Shown here piece after piece: positions 37,125 through 45,584 of a DNA stretch of 64,000 bases (positions are counted from its first letter, which is position 1; every line of letters starts with the position of its first letter). The notes beneath the pieces were generated by a model. The model was not told where the DNA came from and did no database searches. It worked only from the letters and a program-made list of their open reading frames with translations. The DNA is from Oscillospiraceae bacterium (GTDB taxonomy: Bacteria > Bacillota > Clostridia > Oscillospirales > Oscillospiraceae): positions 90,239 to 154,238 of the forward strand of contig JAFWRM010000001.1 in assembly GCA_017519975.1 (NCBI GenBank), in the 5' to 3' direction. Position numbers and translations under genes: made by a program.

Positions 37125-38879
37125 TCATGATTCAAGCGCGTATTCCCGCTTGTATTCCTCGTAGCGAAGGCGGAAGCTCTCGTCCTTCCGCTCCTTCAGA
37201 TCGTCCAGATAGGCGTGGGCGTCCAGCAGGCCGTCCCTCAGTTCGATCAGAGCGATGGCAATGTTGCTGCAGTGATCGGAGATCCTCTCGAAATTCGTGA
37301 GCAGATCGTTGAAGACGAATCCGTTTTCCAGCGTGCACTGGTGATTCTGGATGCGGTTCACGTGGTGCAGCTTCAGTTCGTCGCACAGGTCGTCGATCAG
37401 CTCCTCCAGCGGTTCCACGCGCAGGGCGTCCTCCACGCTTCCGGTGTTGAAGGCCTGCAGCGCGATGTCCACGATGTCCAGCACCGCGCGCGTGATCACC
37501 TTCAGTTCCTTCACGGCGGGCTCAGAGAAGGCGATCTTCTTTTCCATGATTTCCTTCGCGCACTCCGCCACGTTCATGGAGTGATCGCTCATGCGCTCCA
37601 TGTCTCCAATGGCGTGCAGATACTTGGCCGCTTCGCGGCTCTCCGCCTGATTCAGGGAAGATCCGGTGAGCTTTACGAGATATGTGCCGATCTCATCCTC
37701 ATACCGATCCGCGTCGTTCTCTCCCTGCTCCACCGTGCGGAAGCCTTCGTCGCTGTAGTTCACCAGCAGATCCATGGAACGCTTCAGATTGTCCGAAACG
37801 ATATCGGACATATCCCGCACCGCGGTACGGCACTGTTCCAGCGCCAGCACGGGGTTGGCCAGAAAGCGGTCCTCCAGCGGTGCGTATACTCTCGGCGCGG
37901 GCTCCGTCCCCTGACGGATCATCTTCCTGAGCAGCTTCTCCATGAGGCCGATAAGGGGGAACAGGATCACGGCTGTCAGAGCGCGGAAAACGGTGTTCAG
38001 CAGGGCAATGGAAACGGCGTTCATGACCACGCCGTTCAGCGCCAGGGAAAACAGGCGGGATATGAGGAACCAGAGGATCCCCCCGGCCGCAGCCCCGGCC
38101 ACGCTGATGAACAGATAGGACCACGCCGACCGCTTGGCCTCCTTGTTCGCTCCGATAGCGGCCAGAAGCACTGGAACGCTGGCCCCGACGCCGATGCCCA
38201 TCACCAGCGGCAGCGCGGCGCCGAGCGTGACGGCGCCGGTCCCTGCCAGCGTCTCCAGAAGGCCCACCGCGGAGGAGCTGCTCTGCAGCACCGCCGTGAT
38301 GGCCAGACCGGCAAGAAAGCCCAGCAGCGGATTGGAAAACGCCGTCATGACGTTGGCAAACGTCTGGCTCTCCTTCAGCGGAGCGACGGCGGAACTCATG
38401 GCGGAAATCCCGTACATCAGCACGGCGAATCCGAGAAGGATCCCTCCCAGGGATCTCTTCCACGGTTTTTTGGAGATCATGTGAAGAAGGATCCCGATGA
38501 TGGCGACAACGCCGGTGATGGTGGCCGTGGAGATCAGCTTCAGCCATCCGCTGCCGCTGATGGTGGAAAGGCTGACCACCCAGCCCGTCACGCTGGTGCC
38601 GACGAAGGATCCCAGAATGATGCCGATGGCCTGTGCCAGCTTCATCATGCCGGAGTTCACAAAACCGATGACCATTACGCTGGTGGCGGCGGACGACTGG
38701 ATCACCAGCGTCACCGCGGTCCCCAGAAGGATCCCCTTCAGCGGCGTGTTGGACAGCCGGTAAAGCACGACCTCCAGCTTGTTTCCGGCGAGCTGCTTGA
38801 GCCCGTCGCTCATCAGCCCCATGCCGAACAGGAACAGGGCCACGCCCCCAAGCAGGGCAATGATGTTTGCGATCGTCAA
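37125..38879 (-). CDS. Na+/phosphate cotransporter with PhoU-like domain, 584 aa, TTG start
   Basis: N-terminal two repeats of the Na/Pi cotransporter fold (IIALLGGVALFLFGMGLMSDGL; SSAATSVMVIGFVNSGMM; LQSSSSAVGLLETLAGTG) up to about residue 335, then two PhoU-type helical bundles (about 360-575; YLHAIGDMERMSDHSMNVAE, FERISDHCSNIAIALIE). Imports phosphate, with PhoU part as regulator. AGGAGG lies eight bases before the TTG at 38879, which gives the family's usual short N-terminus; ATG codons further upstream have no ribosome site. No pst genes are nearby. Confidence 0.9.
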   Translation of the reverse strand: MTIANIIALLGGVALFLFGMGLMSDGLKQLAGNKLEVVLYRLSNTPLKGILLGTAVTLVIQSSAATSVMVIGFVNSGMMKLAQAIGIILGSFVGTSVTGWVVSLSTISGSGWLKLISTATITGVVAIIGILLHMISKKPWKRSLGGILLGFAVLMYGISAMSSAVAPLKESQTFANVMTAFSNPLLGFLAGLAITAVLQSSSSAVGLLETLAGTGAVTLGAALPLVMGIGVGASVPVLLAAIGANKEAKRSAWSYLFISVAGAAAGGILWFLISRLFSLALNGVVMNAVSIALLNTVFRALTAVILFPLIGLMEKLLRKMIRQGTEPAPRVYAPLEDRFLANPVLALEQCRTAVRDMSDIVSDNLKRSMDLLVNYSDEGFRTVEQGENDADRYEDEIGTYLVKLTGSSLNQAESREAAKYLHAIGDMERMSDHSMNVAECAKEIMEKKIAFSEPAVKELKVITRAVLDIVDIALQAFNTGSVEDALRVEPLEELIDDLCDELKLHHVNRIQNHQCTLENGFVFNDLLTNFERISDHCSNIAIALIELRDGLLDAHAYLDDLKERKDESFRLRYEEYKREYALES

Positions 38880-39080
38880 AATGTCATTCCTCCTCAGTTC
38901 CGTCATCCGGGGCCATCCCCCGTCGATGACCGGGCGTCCGGCCCTGCCGGCCGTATCCACTCGCCCGTATTTTCGCTATCTGCCGTTTGACGGCAGTCTT
39001 TGAACAGTTTACCTTATTCTGCAGAAAAATACTACCCCTGGCGGCCTGAAAATTCCCATTCTCCGTTCCGGTTTCCGCCC

Positions 39081-39110
39081 TTGACCGGCAGGGTGGTCAT
39101 TTGGTACAAT
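39081..39110 (+). promoter_or_regulatory. Promoter of the URO-D-like gene at 39165
   Basis: TTGACC (39081-39086, 5/6), 18 bases, TACAAT (39105-39110, 5/6), about 55 bases before the start codon. Confidence 0.7.
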
Positions 39111-39164
39111 CATAGGGCAAAGATTAAAGATAATCCGCCATTATCACGGAAAGGACGTAATGCC

Positions 39165-40217
39165 ATGTTAACTCCCAGAGAGAATTTCTATCAGGCGGCC
39201 AAGGGCCTGAACCCGGACCGCTACGCCAACCAGTATGAGGCCCTTCGGCTGTGCCTGCATGTGGCCATGTTTCACAGCCCCGGCCCCGCCTACGGCGAGG
39301 AACTGGTGAAGGACGCCTGGGGCGTCGCCAAGAGCTTCCCCATAGGAACGCCCGGTGCGTTCCCCGTACACAATCCTCCGGAGCATATCGTCATCAAGGA
39401 TATCGAGCATTGGCAGGATTACGTCCACGCACCGTCGCTGGATTTCCCGGATGAAGAGTGGGACGCGCTGAGAGAAAACGTCTACGACAAGGTCGACACG
39501 AACCTGGCCTACCGGACCACGTTCTTTGCTCCCGGCCTGTTTGAGATGTGCCACAACCTCGGTGAGATCACCAACACCATGATGAACCTGATGATGTACG
39601 AAGATGAGATGCACGATCTCATCAGCTATCTGAAGGACTATGAACTGCGTCTGGCCGAGCTGATCTGCAGCAAGCTGAAGCCCGACGCTCTGTTCCACCA
39701 TGACGACTGGGGCAGCCGCACCAGCACCTTCATGAGCCCCTCCATGTTCGAGGACTTCTATGTGGAGCCCTATAAGGAGATCTACAAGTACTACAAGGAC
39801 CACGGCTGCGAACTGATCATTCATCACAGCGACAGCTACGGCGCCACCCTGGTGCCCGCCATGATCGAGATGGGCATCGACGTCTGGCAGGGCTGCATGA
39901 GCTCCAACAACCTGCCCGAGCTCACCCGTCAGTACTGCGGAAAGATCGGCTTCATGGGCGGCTTTGACGGCGCTGACTTCGACAAGGAAGACTGGAACAA
40001 GGACGAGATCCGCGAGAAGGTCTGGACCATGCTGGACGCCTGCACGCCGAAGGCCTATATCCCCTGCATCGCCCAAGGCGGCCCCGGCAGCGTGTACGAC
40101 GGCGTATACGACGCCATTATGGACGCCATTGACGAATACAACGAAAAGAAATTCGGGATCAAGCGGGAAGACATCGTTCGCAGCCCGCTTCAGTACGAGA
40201 AAAAAGGTTACGGATGA
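39165..40217 (+). CDS. URO-D/MtaA-family methyltransferase-like protein, 350 aa
   Basis: Same branch as the protein at 15725: FAPGLFEMCHNLG (about 120), ALFHHDDWGSRTSTFMSPSMFE (about 178) and a C-terminal SVYDGVYDAIMDAIDEYN. At the position where its relatives have His-x-Cys (FHCCG, MHNCG), this one reads IIHHSDSYGATLVP, so the zinc-ligand cysteine is missing and the metal site, if any, must differ. ATG at 39165 follows GGAAAGGACGTAATGCC. Alone between its own promoter and terminator. Substrate unknown. Confidence 0.75.
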   Translation: MLTPRENFYQAAKGLNPDRYANQYEALRLCLHVAMFHSPGPAYGEELVKDAWGVAKSFPIGTPGAFPVHNPPEHIVIKDIEHWQDYVHAPSLDFPDEEWDALRENVYDKVDTNLAYRTTFFAPGLFEMCHNLGEITNTMMNLMMYEDEMHDLISYLKDYELRLAELICSKLKPDALFHHDDWGSRTSTFMSPSMFEDFYVEPYKEIYKYYKDHGCELIIHHSDSYGATLVPAMIEMGIDVWQGCMSSNNLPELTRQYCGKIGFMGGFDGADFDKEDWNKDEIREKVWTMLDACTPKAYIPCIAQGGPGSVYDGVYDAIMDAIDEYNEKKFGIKREDIVRSPLQYEKKGYG

Positions 40218-40234
40218 TTTCCCGTCCGTCTTTT

Positions 40235-40267
40235 ACCGCCCCCGGTCTGCGGCCGGGGGCGGTTTTT
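40235..40267 (+). terminator. Terminator of the URO-D-like gene
   Basis: Stem ACCGCCCCCGG (40235-40245) with CCGGGGGCGGT (40253-40263), loop of seven, T-run 40263-40267. Confidence 0.92.
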
Positions 40268-40292
40268 ACGAATGGGCCGCGGAAATAAATGC

Positions 40293-40321
40293 TTGACAAT
40301 CCCGACCGGCCTTATTATAAT
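40293..40321 (+). promoter_or_regulatory. Promoter of tRNA-Ser
   Basis: Perfect TTGACA (40293-40298), 17 bases, TATAAT (40316-40321). Confidence 0.93.
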
Positions 40322-40366
40322 GGCAAAGCCAACTGAACAAGGCGTCCGTTAGGTCGCCCGGTATAC

Positions 40367-40459
40367 GGAGAAGTCGCGTAGCCCGGTCGAGCGCGCACGA
40401 TTGGAAATCGTGTATACCCCATAAGGGTATCGAGGGTTCGAATCCCTCCTTCTCCGCCA
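40367..40459 (+). tRNA. tRNA-Ser (GGA anticodon)
   Basis: Acceptor stem GGAGAAG pairs with CTTCTCC; anticodon arm CACGA-TTGGAAA-TCGTG reads anticodon GGA, serving UCC and UCU; a long variable arm (ATACCCC ATAA GGGTAT) as in serine tRNAs; T arm GAGGGTTCGAATCCCTC; CCA is encoded at 40457-40459. Confidence 0.96.
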
Positions 40460-40461
40460 GA

Positions 40462-40500
40462 AAAGCAGTGATCTGTTTACCAGCAGATCGCTGCTTTTTT
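40462..40500 (+). terminator. Terminator of tRNA-Ser
   Basis: Stem AAAGCAGTGATCTG (40462-40475) with CAGATCGCTGCTTT (40484-40497, one G-T pair) and T-run to 40500. Confidence 0.9.
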
Positions 40501-40581
40501 CATAACGTACGGCCTTGACGGTGCAGGGCTTTCAGAACATAGTGAATTCCGCACAGCGGAAACCTCAGGGAGGATCGTCCA

Positions 40582-41148
40582 ATGGATCTGCAGACATTTC
40601 TGGATAAGATGAACAGCGGCGAAGAAGTAGAAGCCGGGTCCGACTGTCATTTATATATGACCCAACTGTCCCAGGAAGCGCTGAAGATAACGGCAGAGAT
40701 GAACAATCGGTATCACACTCCGGAAGAGCTGGTGGAACTGATGCGGAAGCTGACGGGGAACGACGCTTTCCCGGAATTCGGACTGTTTCCTCCGTTCTAT
40801 ACCGACTGCGGGAAGAACATTCATTTCGGCGCCAATGTTTTCGTTAATTCCGGCTGCCGCTTTCAGGATCAGGGCGGGATCTATATCGGGGACAACGCTC
40901 TGATCGGGCACAATGCCGTTCTGGCCACGCTGAATCACAACCAGATGCCGGAAAAGCGAGGAAATCTGATCCCCGCACCGATACGCATCGGCAAAAATGT
41001 CTGGCTTGGCGCGAACGTGACCGTATGCCCCGGCGTGACGATCGGTGACGGCGCCATCGTCGCGGCAGGCGCCGTAGTTACGGGCAACGTTGAGCCGAAT
41101 ACGATCGTCGGCGGCATTCCCGCCCGGAAGATCAAGGACATACGGTAA
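40582..41148 (+). CDS. Sugar O-acetyltransferase, LacA/Maa type, 188 aa
   Basis: N-terminal helical part (to about 60) then a left-handed beta-helix of hexapeptide repeats ([18 protein letters not shown] onward). The catalytic histidine is in [11 protein letters not shown] (about 115). Full length for maltose/galactoside O-acetyltransferases, which acetylate sugars with acetyl-CoA. ATG at 40582 follows CAGGGAGGATCGTCC. The following open frame at 41254 is in the same frame. Confidence 0.92.
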   Translation: MDLQTFLDKMNSGEEVEAGSDCHLYMTQLSQEALKITAEMNNRYHTPEELVELMRKLTGNDAFPEFGLFPPFYTDCGKNIHFGANVFVNSGCRFQDQGGIYIGDNALIGHNAVLATLNHNQMPEKRGNLIPAPIRIGKNVWLGANVTVCPGVTIGDGAIVAAGAVVTGNVEPNTIVGGIPARKIKDIR

Positions 41149-41253
41149 ACAGGATCCGCCCGGAGACGTTCCCGCGCCGGGGAATCACAGCTGTTCCCGA
41201 TCCGGCACGACGGGCAAGGACAGCGCTCTGCGTTCAGGCGGAGCAGCGCGGCG

Positions 41254-41616
41254 GTGATCGGCGCCGTGAAAACCGCCGAAGTGACGATCGACCTGGGCAG
41301 TTCTTCCCTTTACACGCGGGAGGAACTGGAGGACGCCGTTGTCCAGATCAAGTGTCAGCTTGCCGCTCTGGCCGGCTGCGAACTGCACGCCATCCGCTAC
41401 GCGGGAGACGACGTCTGCAGTGAGGAAAATCTGGCCTGGCTGAACTCGATCCAGCCGGGGACGGAATACACGAAGCTTGCGGCGTTCCTCATGGATTTCC
41501 ATTCATCCGCCGACGGATCGGGGACGCTGGAATCAGATACGGAGTATATTGATTATCAGTGGTGGCTGGCCCGTACCGAAGACGACGGCTGGGAGATCGT
41601 GACCTCAGGATACTGA
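41254..41616 (+). pseudogene. DUF4829-like domain fragment, 120 aa
   Basis: The end, DYQWWLARTEDDGWEIVTSGY (read in parts), is like the closing strand of DUF4829-type domains that follow sensor or lipoprotein N-termini. Here there is no ATG, no ribosome site and no signal peptide; the frame stays open without a start right back to the stop of the acetyltransferase at 41148. GTG at 41254 is only a possible start. It looks like the remnant of a longer gene whose front was lost. It could still be a real small protein. Confidence 0.45.
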
Positions 41617-41657
41617 GGTCTGAGCGCCGATCTGCTACTGGCTGCAATACGAAAACC

Positions 41658-41701
41658 GAAAGCCCCGGGGTGCACAGCCCGCTGTGCACCCCGGGGCTTT
41701 C
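41658..41701. terminator. Very long hairpin terminator between convergent units
   Basis: Near-palindrome of 44 bases: arms 41658-41678 and 41681-41701 pair perfectly (21 bp), loop of two. It stands downstream of the 41254 fragment on the plus strand and is followed by a second hairpin at 41725-41760 for purC. Confidence 0.85.
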
Positions 41702-41724
41702 GTCGGCTTTTCGCAGGCAGAGAA

Positions 41725-41760
41725 AAGGGAGCCCGATCCGCACATGGATCGGGCTCCCTT
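41725..41760 (-). terminator. Terminator of purC
   Basis: Perfect 15-bp stem (41725-41739 with 41746-41760), loop GCACAT; on the minus strand followed by TTCTCTGCC, a weak T-run. Adjacent to purC stop at 41790. Confidence 0.8.
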
Positions 41761-41789
41761 GATTTCTATCCGTGATGCCTGCCGTTGGT

Positions 41790-42473
41790 TCAGATCTTCT
41801 CCAGGATCAGCTTGGCGCAGTCGATCTGATTCGGGATCACGCCGTTCTTATCCTTGACTCTCCAGATGTCGGGAGTGATCTCGTCAACGACGTAGACCTT
41901 TCCTTCGTCGTCAAAGCCGATCTCGATCTTGAAGTCGATCAGCTGGAGATCCATCTTCGCCAGTTCCTGCTTCAGGATGGCGCCGACCTGCTCCACGATG
42001 CGCAGGCCCTCATCGTACATGCCGGGACGCAGCATGTCCTTCATGAGGCACAGCCGCTCGGTGATCAGCGGATCGCCCTGCTCGTCGTCCTTCAGCGTGA
42101 CTTCCTTGTACGGAGGATCGAAGGGGATGCCTTCGGGCAGGGTGAAGCGGCGGCACATGCTGCCGGCGGTGTAGTACCGCAGCACGAACTCGAGCTTCGG
42201 CACCGTCAGCTGGCGCACCTGCATGAGGCACTTGTCGATATCCGCGCCGAGGTAGTGCGTGGGGATGCCGTTGCGCTCCATGAGTTCAAAGAAATACTTT
42301 GAGATGCGCAGGCCGATCTTGCCCTTGCCCTCAACGCTTCCGCCTACCGTGTTGTAGCCGGGGTCGAACATGCCGTTCTCGCCGGTGGCCGTGTCCTTGA
42401 ACAGCAGGTTGACAACGCCTGTCTCCTCATCGAGCAGTACGGTCTTGGTCTTGCCGTCGTAAAGTGTTTTCAT
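41790..42473 (-). CDS. purC: Phosphoribosylaminoimidazole-succinocarboxamide synthase, 227 aa
   Basis: Starts KTLYDGKTKTVLL (the KxLYEGKAK motif of SAICAR synthetases, here slightly changed), contains PKLEFVLRYYTAGS (about 95-108), LIDFKIEIGFDDEGKVYVVDEITPD (read in parts, about 178-200) with the metal-binding acids. Joins aspartate to CAIR in purine synthesis. ATG at 42473. It stands alone here rather than in a pur operon; a TATAAT box is at 42526-42531 with a weak TTGCTC 18 bases further up. Confidence 0.95.
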   Translation of the reverse strand: MKTLYDGKTKTVLLDEETGVVNLLFKDTATGENGMFDPGYNTVGGSVEGKGKIGLRISKYFFELMERNGIPTHYLGADIDKCLMQVRQLTVPKLEFVLRYYTAGSMCRRFTLPEGIPFDPPYKEVTLKDDEQGDPLITERLCLMKDMLRPGMYDEGLRIVEQVGAILKQELAKMDLQLIDFKIEIGFDDEGKVYVVDEITPDIWRVKDKNGVIPNQIDCAKLILEKI

Positions 42474-42620
42474 CTGTTCATCCTTCTTTCACTGAAACGT
42501 CGGGGTTCGCGTTTTTTGACGATTGATTATAGCACGGTCAAAAGCGCAGAGCAATGAAAAAATCATCGGTTCGATGCATAATTATGCAGGATCAGGGCAC
42601 AACCGACGGGTCTTTCCGGT

Positions 42621-43598
42621 TTATTCCAGCACCTTTCTGATCTCCGAAAAGCTGATCTCGCCATTCAGATCCTGCACGGTGACTTTTCCGGACAGGATAT
42701 TGAAGAAGAAACCGCTCACGTTGGGCACTGTCAGCGGCTCCGATTTGCTGCCGTCCGCCTTGCTCAGCGAATAGACCTTCAGGATCTGTGTATCCAGCGC
42801 TCCCGAACCGATCAGGAAATGATTCTCCAGCTTTTCAAGGTCGATGATGTCCGCGGCCAGGACGCGTCCGGAAACAGAATAGCTGTATACGGAAGTGGTG
42901 ACGCCGTCGTCGTCCACCAGGGTCGTTCTCTGCCGGTCACTTTCCAGATCCATGCGGATTTTTCCCGTATACTCCATCTCCGGCTCTCCCTTGTACAGCG
43001 CCCCCAGGTTGGCCAGGGAAAGATTGTACAGTTCGGTGCCGGGAAGATACGTCAGCGGCTCTACGGAGAAGCAGGTAGGATACAGCAGGTAGCTGATCCC
43101 GGCCAGTTCCGCCTCCGGAGCGTTGAACGTTCCGACGATCGCGTTCGTGACAGTGAGCTGATTCCCCGCGAACACGCCGCCGAGAACGACGCAGTTTTCA
43201 AGATAAACGTCCTGGGCGAAGATGCTCCCGCCGACGAAGCAGTTTTTCAGCCGGACCTGTTTCGCATTGATGTCCGATCCGAAGATCGCTCTCCCGGCCG
43301 TGAGAAAGCCGCCCACGGAGCCTGAGCTCGCTACCGCTTTATGAAAATGCACCAGACCACTCACGTCGGAGCTGATATACAACTCGTTATTGGCAAAGAC
43401 CGCCCCTTTGAACTCGACCTCACCGCCTGTGATCTCGATGTTGTTCGCGTATACTCCGCCTTCGATCACAACGTTGGACTGGATCTTTACATTGCGTGAC
43501 AGATCCTTGGAAGACTGAGGCAGAATGCTGGATTTGACAATGTTATCGCCGAATACGATCTCCGCATCTCCTACCCGGATCTCGGTTATTTCCTTCAT
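42621..43598 (-). CDS. Beta-helix (bactofilin-like polymer-forming) protein, 325 aa, last gene of the SPFH operon
   Basis: Residues 15-175 are repeated short strands (VKIQSNVVIEGGVYANNIEITGG, FKGAVFANNELYISSDV, FVGGSIFAQDVYLENCVVLGGVF; each read in parts) of right-handed beta-helix type, like bactofilins. The remainder (about 190-325) is a beta-rich domain of unknown kind. No signal peptide. ATG at 43598 follows AGGTGAGCTT, five bases after the preceding gene. In this operon it could form a scaffold for the coiled-coil and SPFH proteins; this is inference from family and context. Confidence 0.6.
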   Translation of the reverse strand: MKEITEIRVGDAEIVFGDNIVKSSILPQSSKDLSRNVKIQSNVVIEGGVYANNIEITGGEVEFKGAVFANNELYISSDVSGLVHFHKAVASSGSVGGFLTAGRAIFGSDINAKQVRLKNCFVGGSIFAQDVYLENCVVLGGVFAGNQLTVTNAIVGTFNAPEAELAGISYLLYPTCFSVEPLTYLPGTELYNLSLANLGALYKGEPEMEYTGKIRMDLESDRQRTTLVDDDGVTTSVYSYSVSGRVLAADIIDLEKLENHFLIGSGALDTQILKVYSLSKADGSKSEPLTVPNVSGFFFNILSGKVTVQDLNGEISFSEIRKVLE

Positions 43599-43602
43599 AA
43601 GC

Positions 43603-44661
43603 TCACCTGACTTCCTTTGTTTTGGCTTTGTTTTCGTTCCACATCTTCAGCATCTGCTGATAAACGCGCTCGTCGTGCTGTCCGCCGTCCTCAGCCGAAC
43701 TTTTTTCCACATAGCTGCGGAAATACCGGTCGATGATGTCCAGCCGTTCCCCGTCGATGTCGCTCCACGCCGAAGCTCCGAGCGTTTTCATATGACTCAG
43801 AACGCGTTCCGTGACTTTTTTCTGATCGCCCAGCCGGGACGCTATGCAGGAGATGCTGCTTTTTCCCTGTTCCTGCATGTCTGCCCTGACGCATACGATC
43901 ACGGGAACATATTCTCTGGTCGCTTCCTCCGTGCGTTTGTCGAACACCGTTCCGGAGATCTTTCTCCGGTACGCTTCGTTTTCCGAAACATAGCTGCCGA
44001 TGGCGCCGAGCACCCGGGAAACGGATCGGTTCGTCCGGGCGCGGACCATCATGTTCTCCGGACGGTTTCCTTCGATCATCTGACTGATCCCGAAAGCCGT
44101 CGCCTTCGTGTACGGCTCAAGCAGCAGCTGTTGTCTCTGGCCGTGCCCGAGACGGAACGCCGGCTGATCCAGCGCCGATATCCGGTGCTCCAGGTCCTCA
44201 TCCAGGCTGTGGAACACAGTATAGTAGTGCCGCTGGAGCCGCGCCACGTCTTCCGTCATGCGCTGCTGCTTGGCCTCAAGATCTTTGGAAAACTGGAGAA
44301 GAAGTTCGAATTTGGTTTTGATCCGGTTGATCTGTGAGATCAGGTTCTCGCTCAGGTCCTTCCCGATCAGGTTGAAAAAGCCGCTGGCCAGGCTGTCTCT
44401 TACCTTCCGGGACGATTGCCTGATCGATTCCACCTCCGCCTCATTCAGAGAGACGATCGATCCGGTCAGCGAATCTACCGCGCTTTCCGCCTCCACGACG
44501 CTCGCGTCGAACGGGGCCGTATCCACGTATACCGTCCAGTCGACCGGCACGGTCTCACTGTAGGACGCCGTCGTCGTTCCTCCGTGTTCACTCGCCGGAT
44601 AATGAACACTGACGGTTCCGGAAACAGTTACGGAAGAATGGAAGGTCTCGGAATAACTCAT
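43603..44661 (-). CDS. Coiled-coil protein A of the SPFH operon, 352 aa
   Basis: N-terminal beta-stretch (Ser/Thr/Val-rich, 1-50), then long helices (about 60-170, ESIRQSSRKVRDSLASGFFNLI, EAKQQRMTEDVARLQRHYYTVFHSLDEDLEHRI in parts), and a helical C-terminal part (IGSYVSENEAYRRKISG). It aligns along its core with the next protein at 44658 (R-x-x-x-DVAR-x-x-R-x-YY-x-x-FH, then IGSYV-x-x-N-x-AYR), so they are diverged paralogues. Start ATG overlaps the stop of that gene (ATGA), meaning tight coupling. No membrane segment. Function unknown. Confidence 0.7.
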   Translation of the reverse strand: MSYSETFHSSVTVSGTVSVHYPASEHGGTTTASYSETVPVDWTVYVDTAPFDASVVEAESAVDSLTGSIVSLNEAEVESIRQSSRKVRDSLASGFFNLIGKDLSENLISQINRIKTKFELLLQFSKDLEAKQQRMTEDVARLQRHYYTVFHSLDEDLEHRISALDQPAFRLGHGQRQQLLLEPYTKATAFGISQMIEGNRPENMMVRARTNRSVSRVLGAIGSYVSENEAYRRKISGTVFDKRTEEATREYVPVIVCVRADMQEQGKSSISCIASRLGDQKKVTERVLSHMKTLGASAWSDIDGERLDIIDRYFRSYVEKSSAEDGGQHDERVYQQMLKMWNENKAKTKEVR

Positions 44662-45566
44662 TGCCCGCCTCCCTTCTCAAAAAGGGCCATCATCATGCTG
44701 GCCAGGCGGGGCTCCACGCCTTCCCGGGTGATCATGCTGCGGAATTCCGTCTCCACCTTAACGCGTTCTTCTTCCGAACACGTCTCCTGCAGGAGGTCCC
44801 GGAACTTTTCGGAGATGGTCTGATTTACGGAAGTTTCCGCTTCCCTGTTCAGTCCTTCGGGCAGGAACACGTCGAACACCTGGCTGCCTTCCAGAACCAT
44901 GCTCGCCTCCTGAACGATCACGGCGGGAACGTACACCTCAGCGGAAGCTCCGGCCGGACCGGATTCCAGCATACCCTGCATCCGGGTGCGGTAGGCCTGA
45001 TTCTGATCCACATAGCTTCCGATTGAATCCAGCGCGCGCTGTGTCCTTTTCCTGACCTTGGCCGTCACGGCCGTCATGGCTGTTTCTACAGATTCCCGGT
45101 CGCTGCACACCGCTTCCGGAATATATTTCATCTGAGGATTCGTGAACAGATGCCTGCGCTGCTCGGCGTGCCGGTAGGCGTCCGCGTCCAGTTCCCTCAC
45201 CTGCTTATCCAGCGCCTTGTCGATCCCGTGGAACAGGCGGTAGTACTCGCGGTGGATCCTGGCGACGTCCTGTTCCATGCGCGCCTGTTTGGCGGCAAGG
45301 CTCCGCCCGAGGTCTCTCAGAGACAGAAAGCGGACGCGCAGGGTGGACAGATGCTCGGTCTTTTTTGTGGATAACTGGGACTGAATCAGAGAATAGAACC
45401 CGCTGTCGACCTTCCTGCAGAGCTGTTCCGCAGCTTCCCGTTCTTCGGCGACCACCGCCGCCTCCATGGCAGTTACAGCGTCTGTCGTCTCATATACTCT
45501 GTTCGATACTCCGTCCAGGCTGTTTGCCATCGGTCGGGTATCGACGGTAAAACTAAAGGATGCCAT
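44658..45566 (-). CDS. Coiled-coil protein B of the SPFH operon, 302 aa
   Basis: Paralogue of the 352-residue protein: ARMEQDVARIHREYYRLFHGIDKAL (read in parts, about 95-120) and IGSYVDQNQAYRTRMQG (about 180). Mostly helical, charged; no signal peptide or membrane helix. ATG at 45566 follows AAAGGAATGAGAAT. Same-fold pairs encoded side by side suggest a hetero-oligomer. Not recognised as any named family. Confidence 0.7.
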   Translation of the reverse strand: MASFSFTVDTRPMANSLDGVSNRVYETTDAVTAMEAAVVAEEREAAEQLCRKVDSGFYSLIQSQLSTKKTEHLSTLRVRFLSLRDLGRSLAAKQARMEQDVARIHREYYRLFHGIDKALDKQVRELDADAYRHAEQRRHLFTNPQMKYIPEAVCSDRESVETAMTAVTAKVRKRTQRALDSIGSYVDQNQAYRTRMQGMLESGPAGASAEVYVPAVIVQEASMVLEGSQVFDVFLPEGLNREAETSVNQTISEKFRDLLQETCSEEERVKVETEFRSMITREGVEPRLASMMMALFEKGGGQ

Positions 45567-45584
45567 ATTCTCATTCCTTTCCCG

